NCBI GenBank assembly: GCA_045598025.1
Contig: JAZLLH010000039.1
Span: 1-9,150, forward strand
Direction: 5' to 3'
Length of the DNA stretch: 9,150 nt
DNA from: UBA1195 sp045598025
GTDB taxonomy: Bacteria; Bacteroidota; Bacteroidia; Bacteroidales; WCHB1-69
This document shows, piece after piece, positions 6,081 to 9,150 of this stretch. Made by a program: the position numbers and the translations under genes. Each line of letters begins with the position of its first letter. Within the stretch, counting starts at the first letter, position 1. Under the pieces are notes generated by a model. The model searched no databases and was not told the origin of the DNA. It saw nothing but the letters and a program-made list of their open reading frames with translations.

Positions 6081-7544
6081 ATGAAAATAGGTTTTGACAA
6101 TGACAAATATCTGAAAATTCAGTCAGAACGTATCAAAGAGCGCATTGCGCAGTTCGGTGACAAACTGTATTTGGAATTCGGCGGAAAACTTTTCGATGAT
6201 TTCCATGCCAGCAGGGTGTTGCCGGGATTCGAACCCAACAGCAAGCTGAAAATGCTGATGCAGTTGCGGGACGATGCCGAAATTGTCATGGTCATCAGTG
6301 CCGTAGATATTGAAAAAAACAAGGTCCGGGGGGATTTGGGCATTACTTATGATGTGGATGTGCTCCGTTTGCGCGATGAATTCCTGAGTTGCGGTCTGTT
6401 GGTCCACTCCGTAGTCATTACTCATTTCAACGGACAGAGAAGTGCCATTGCCTATCGTGAACGTCTGGAACGCATGGGAATTCATGTGTACTACCATTAT
6501 ATCATTGAGGGTTATCCGACCAATGTGGATCTGATCTGTTCCAACGATGGTTTCGGTAAAAACGAATATGTCAGGACGGAGCGTCCGTTGGTTATTGTGA
6601 CGGCTCCCGGTCCCGGAAGCGGAAAAATGGCGGTCTGTCTCAGTCAGCTGTATCAGGAAAACAAGCGCGGAATCAAGGCCGGTTATGCCAAATTCGAAAC
6701 CTTCCCCATCTGGAGCATTCCCCTGAAGCATCCGGTCAATGTGGCCTACGAAGCAGCTACAGCCGATTTGAATGATGTGAACATGATTGATCCTTTCCAT
6801 CTGGAAGCCTACAACAAGACGGCTGTCAATTACAATCGGGATATTGAGATTTTTCCGGTGCTGAATGCCATTTTTGAGGGTATTTACGGGGAAAATCCCT
6901 ACAAGTCACCTACCGACATGGGTGTGAATATGGCCGGATTCTGCATCAGCGACGATGCAGTCTGCTGTCAGGCATCCAAAGATGAAATCATTCGCCGTTA
7001 CTATGCTGCTCTATGCGATTTTGCGCAGGGAAAATCCAGCGAAAACGAGGTAAACAAGATTGCCTTGTTGATGAAGCAACTGAAAATCACTACTGCCGAC
7101 CGTCGTACGACTGTGGCTGCCCGTGAACGTATGGAAAAGGAACAGGCACCTGCTTCTGCCATTGAACTGGCAGACGGCACCATCATCACTGCCCATACCA
7201 GTCCTCTGTTGGGACCGAGCGCAGCATTGCTGCTCAATGCCACCAAGCATTTGGCCGGAATTGACCACAACATACGGCTGATTCCGCAGGAAATGATAGA
7301 GCCTATACAGCGCACCAAGGTCAACATGCTGCACGGACACAATCCGCGCCTGCACACCGATGAAGTGCTGGTTGCACTTTCTATGCTGTCGCTGCATGAC
7401 GAAAATTGCCGCAGGGCGTTGGCTTGCCTGCCGCAACTGAACGGTTGCCAGGTACATGCAACCGTGATGCTCAGCGAAGTAGACCGGAAAATATTCAAGA
7501 AACTTGGTATCGGATTGACCACCGATCCGGTCAGCAAAAACTAA
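6081..7544 (+). CDS. DUF1846 (UPF0371) family protein, function unknown
   Basis: This 487-residue cytoplasmic protein is a full-length member of the DUF1846/UPF0371 family, for which a structure is known but, as far as I recall, no activity is established. The opening MKIGFDNDKYLKIQSERIKE, the segment FGGKLFDDFHASRVLPGFEP and the central TAPGPGSGKMAVCLSQLYQ (174-192) are characteristic. Residues 175-182, APGPGSGK, look like a nucleotide-binding P-loop, although they lack the exact GxxxxGK[ST] pattern: Met follows the Lys. Other conserved-looking stretches are FETFPIWSIPLKHPVNVAYE, DMGVNMAGF and HTSPLLGPSAALLLNA. The ATG at 6081 is immediately preceded by AAGGAAG. The gene has its own -7 element and a shared terminator with acetate kinase, so it is monocistronic. 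A nucleotide-dependent enzyme is a fair guess, no more. Confidence 0.92.
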   Translation: MKIGFDNDKYLKIQSERIKERIAQFGDKLYLEFGGKLFDDFHASRVLPGFEPNSKLKMLMQLRDDAEIVMVISAVDIEKNKVRGDLGITYDVDVLRLRDEFLSCGLLVHSVVITHFNGQRSAIAYRERLERMGIHVYYHYIIEGYPTNVDLICSNDGFGKNEYVRTERPLVIVTAPGPGSGKMAVCLSQLYQENKRGIKAGYAKFETFPIWSIPLKHPVNVAYEAATADLNDVNMIDPFHLEAYNKTAVNYNRDIEIFPVLNAIFEGIYGENPYKSPTDMGVNMAGFCISDDAVCCQASKDEIIRRYYAALCDFAQGKSSENEVNKIALLMKQLKITTADRRTTVAARERMEKEQAPASAIELADGTIITAHTSPLLGPSAALLLNATKHLAGIDHNIRLIPQEMIEPIQRTKVNMLHGHNPRLHTDEVLVALSMLSLHDENCRRALACLPQLNGCQVHATVMLSEVDRKIFKKLGIGLTTDPVSKN

Positions 7545-7576
7545 AAAAAAAGCCGTCTTTCGGGACGGCTTTTTTG
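7545..7576. terminator. Bidirectional terminator between convergent genes
   Basis: AGCCGTC (7551-7557) pairs with GACGGCT (7564-7570), with an A tract on the left (7545-7550) and a T tract on the right (7571-7575). It therefore reads as an intrinsic terminator on both strands. It starts directly after the DUF1846 stop codon and lies 14 bases past the acetate kinase stop codon, so it ends both transcripts. Confidence 0.92.
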
Positions 7577-7589
7577 ATGGTCTGATTTT

Positions 7590-8798
7590 CTATTTGACCA
7601 AGTTGTAGGTGTCGCTGGCAATGACGAATTCTTCGTCCGTGGTAACGACCACCGTGGCCACTTTGGAGTCGGCGGTGGAAATCACACAGTCTTCACCCAT
7701 GATTTTGTCGTTGAGTGCCATGTCGATTTTGATGCCGAGGCATTCCAATCCTTCAAGAATCGGGTGACGCATGAACCAGGCGTTTTCACCGATTCCGCCC
7801 GTGAAGAGCAGCAGATCGCAACCGCCCATTTCTGCCATGTATCCGCCGATATAGCGTTTGACGCGCTGGGCAAACATATCGAAAGCATAGGTGCAGCGTT
7901 TGTCGCCTGCATCACGTCCGGCGCGGATGTCGCGCATGTCCTGTTTGCCTCCGCTGATGCCGACCAGACCGCATTGCTTGTTGAGCATTTTGGTCATATC
8001 TTTCCAATCTTTTCCGTTTTCAAGAATTTCTTTCTTGAAAATGAATTCGATGACGCCAGGATCGACATCTCCGGGACGGCTGCCCATAATCAGACCTTCC
8101 AAAGGGGTCATGCCCATGGTGGTATCAAAGGATTTGCCGTGGTCGATGGCGCAGATGGAAGCTCCGCTACCGAGATGGCAACTGATGATTTTCAAATCGT
8201 TCCAATCTTTCCCGATCATTTTGGAAGCCTTTTCGGCCACGAATTTGTGGCTCGTTCCGTGAAATCCATAACGGCGTACACCGTATTTTTCGTAATATTC
8301 GTAGGGGAGTCCGTACAGATAGGATTTAGGAGGCAGGGTGCTGTGGAAAGCAGTATCGAAAACTACGCTCTGAGGTACCTGAGGGAGCACTTCGCGCATG
8401 GCATAGATGCCGGCCAGGTTACCCGGCGTGTGAAGGGGTGCCAAATCCGTGAGGGATTTGATTTTTTCAATGACTTCGTCTGTGACCAGACAGCTTCCGG
8501 AGAAGAGTTCTCCTCCGTGAGCCACACGGTTACCGACGGCTCCGATTTCCTTCAGGTCCTTGATGACGCCCATCTTCGGATCGACAAGGGCTTTCAATAC
8601 GAGTTTGATACCGGCTGTATGGTCGGGAATGGGGAGTTGTTCGTAGTGCTTTTCACCATTGTACTTGTGAGTGAATTCTCCCATTTCCAAACCGATGCGT
8701 TCCAACAGACCTTTGGCCATTACTTGGGCATTGTTGTCCATGTCTATCAATTGGTACTTTATGGACGAACTGCCGCAATTTAAAACTAAAATTTTCAT
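7590..8798 (-). CDS. ackA: Acetate kinase AckA
   Basis: AckA interconverts acetate plus ATP and acetyl phosphate plus ADP; in fermenters it makes ATP. The 402 residues are full length for this ASKHA-fold family. Signatures are LVLNCGSSSIKYQL (4-17, Asn7), GNRVAHGG (89-96, Arg91), LAPLHTP with His123, VFDTAFH (146-152, Asp148), YGFHGTSH (177-184, His180), HLGSGAS (208-214), MGSRPGDVDPG (238-248, Arg241), FTGGIGENA (332-340) and TTDEE near 386-390. Position 211 is Ser where the well-studied Methanosarcina enzyme has Asn in the phosphate loop; the rest of the site is intact. The usual partner gene pta is not beside it in this window: the DUF1846 gene converges from one side and a carboxylase subunit diverges on the other. 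It begins with ATG at 8798-8796. Confidence 0.97.
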   Translation of the reverse strand: MKILVLNCGSSSIKYQLIDMDNNAQVMAKGLLERIGLEMGEFTHKYNGEKHYEQLPIPDHTAGIKLVLKALVDPKMGVIKDLKEIGAVGNRVAHGGELFSGSCLVTDEVIEKIKSLTDLAPLHTPGNLAGIYAMREVLPQVPQSVVFDTAFHSTLPPKSYLYGLPYEYYEKYGVRRYGFHGTSHKFVAEKASKMIGKDWNDLKIISCHLGSGASICAIDHGKSFDTTMGMTPLEGLIMGSRPGDVDPGVIEFIFKKEILENGKDWKDMTKMLNKQCGLVGISGGKQDMRDIRAGRDAGDKRCTYAFDMFAQRVKRYIGGYMAEMGGCDLLLFTGGIGENAWFMRHPILEGLECLGIKIDMALNDKIMGEDCVISTADSKVATVVVTTDEEFVIASDTYNLVK

Positions 8799-8844
8799 AT
8801 TCAGTCAATTTGTTATGTTAGTACATGTTTTCTGTTCGAATTCG

Positions 8845-8852
8845 CAAAGGTA
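8845..8852 (-). promoter_or_regulatory. -7 promoter element of ackA
   Basis: On the - strand these bases read TACCTTTG, a full match to TAnnTTTG, about 46 bases before the ackA ATG. The nearest TTTG upstream (complement of 8879-8882) is 26 bases away, long for a -33 box. The eight-base palindrome CGAATTCG (8837-8844) lies immediately downstream and would overlap the start of transcription. Confidence 0.55.
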
Positions 8853-8890
8853 CTGAAAAAATCAATACCCTGTTCTTTCAAAGACCTGTT

Positions 8891-8902
8891 AATTTGCAAA
8901 TT
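8891..8902. promoter_or_regulatory. 12-base palindrome between divergent promoters
   Basis: AATTTGCAAATT is a perfect palindrome in the 212-base gap between ackA and the carboxylase gene. It lies 38 bases beyond the ackA -7 box and 39 bases before the opposing one, almost midway, where a shared regulator could act on both. No known regulator box is recognised and AT-rich palindromes can arise by chance. Confidence 0.25.
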
Positions 8903-8941
8903 TATTTTTTGAAAAAGAGAAAATCATAAAGATAAAATGAG

Positions 8942-8949
8942 TACTTTTG
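8942..8949 (+). promoter_or_regulatory. -7 promoter element of the carboxylase gene
   Basis: TACTTTTG matches the TAnnTTTG consensus and lies 61 bases before the ATG at 9011. No good -33 TTG is seen at the expected distance. Its surroundings (GTACTTTTGCA) closely resemble those of the element at 299. Confidence 0.6.
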
Positions 8950-9010
8950 CAATCCGTACAATTATATTGGCGTAGGATTTTTTTATGAATTTATAAAGTG
9001 TATAAGTAAA

Positions 9011-9150
9011 ATGGCAAAAGAAATAAAATTGAGTTTGGTCTATCGGGACATGTGGCAGTCTTCGGGCAAATATGTGCCGCGTGTTGACCAATTGAAACAG
9101 ATAGCTCCCGTGATTGTAGATATGGGATGTTTTTCCCGTATTGAAACCAA
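9011..9150 (+). CDS. Oxaloacetate decarboxylase/carboxyltransferase alpha-type subunit (5' part)
   Basis: Only the first 46 codons are in the window; the frame is open to the right edge. The start MAKEIKLSLVYRDMWQSSGK and the continuation YVPRVDQLKQIAPVIVDMGC, then FSRIET, match the N-terminus of the HMGL-like carboxyltransferase domain found in oxaloacetate decarboxylase alpha, pyruvate carboxylase subunit B and transcarboxylase 5S subunits. RDMWQS is the conserved opening where metal and substrate are bound (the family has RDxxQS), and the Bacteroidota members I recall begin almost identically. These enzymes move carboxyl groups between oxaloacetate or pyruvate and a biotin carrier. Which of the three activities applies, and whether a biotin domain is fused at the C-terminus, cannot be told here. 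It diverges from ackA. Confidence 0.85.
   Translation, partial: MAKEIKLSLVYRDMWQSSGKYVPRVDQLKQIAPVIVDMGCFSRIET

Noticed and set aside
7764..8783. A 339-codon open frame on the + strand opposite ackA
   Set aside because: The acetate kinase on the other strand is unmistakable, and the antisense product is rich in Phe, Asp and His with no family features.

Overview
The window looks like chromosomal DNA of an anaerobic or microaerophilic Bacteroidota, most likely order Bacteroidales. The grounds are: -7 promoter boxes of the form TAnnTTTG (four copies of TACTTTTG in front of genes on the + strand, one TACCTTTG on the - strand); AT-rich leaders mostly without Shine-Dalgarno sequences; an SPFH/Arc-like gene pair of a kind I recall from this phylum; a menaquinone pathway; and an acetate kinase and biotin-dependent carboxylase pair fitting a fermentative metabolism. 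The species cannot be fixed from the sequence. No mobile element, CRISPR array, tRNA or rRNA is visible.

Layout. Bases 1-116 are the 3' end of an unidentified + strand gene, closed by a strong intrinsic terminator (166-195). A promoter near 299 serves a small stand-alone PAS-domain protein (350-685). A second promoter (763-770), with three overlapping or adjacent ATGATA repeats just downstream, opens a tightly packed + strand run: an SPFH/band-7 membrane protein, an Arc-like ribbon-helix-helix protein, MenG (UbiE-type methyltransferase), MenA (prenyltransferase), the fluoride channel CrcB/Fluc, a class-3-like aldehyde dehydrogenase and a TIGR04076-family small protein, ending at 5925. Gaps are -1 to about 58 bases, so this is probably one operon. 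Next, a DUF1846 (UPF0371) gene with its own promoter (6081-7544) converges on acetate kinase (7590-8798, - strand) across a shared bidirectional terminator (7545-7576). The last part is a divergent promoter region (8799-9010) and the first 46 codons of an oxaloacetate-decarboxylase/carboxyltransferase alpha-type subunit that runs off the window.

How the genes work together. MenA and MenG carry out prenylation and the final methylation of menaquinone, the membrane electron carrier; both the prenyltransferase and the SPFH protein sit in the inner membrane. CrcB exports fluoride. Acetate kinase makes ATP from acetyl phosphate, and the divergent carboxylase subunit handles oxaloacetate or pyruvate, so the right-hand end is central fermentation. 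Most of the window is ordinary core metabolism. The parts worth a second look are the SPFH/ribbon-helix-helix pair with its candidate operator and the DUF1846 gene of unknown function. I did not find convincing evidence of a wholly new multi-gene system.
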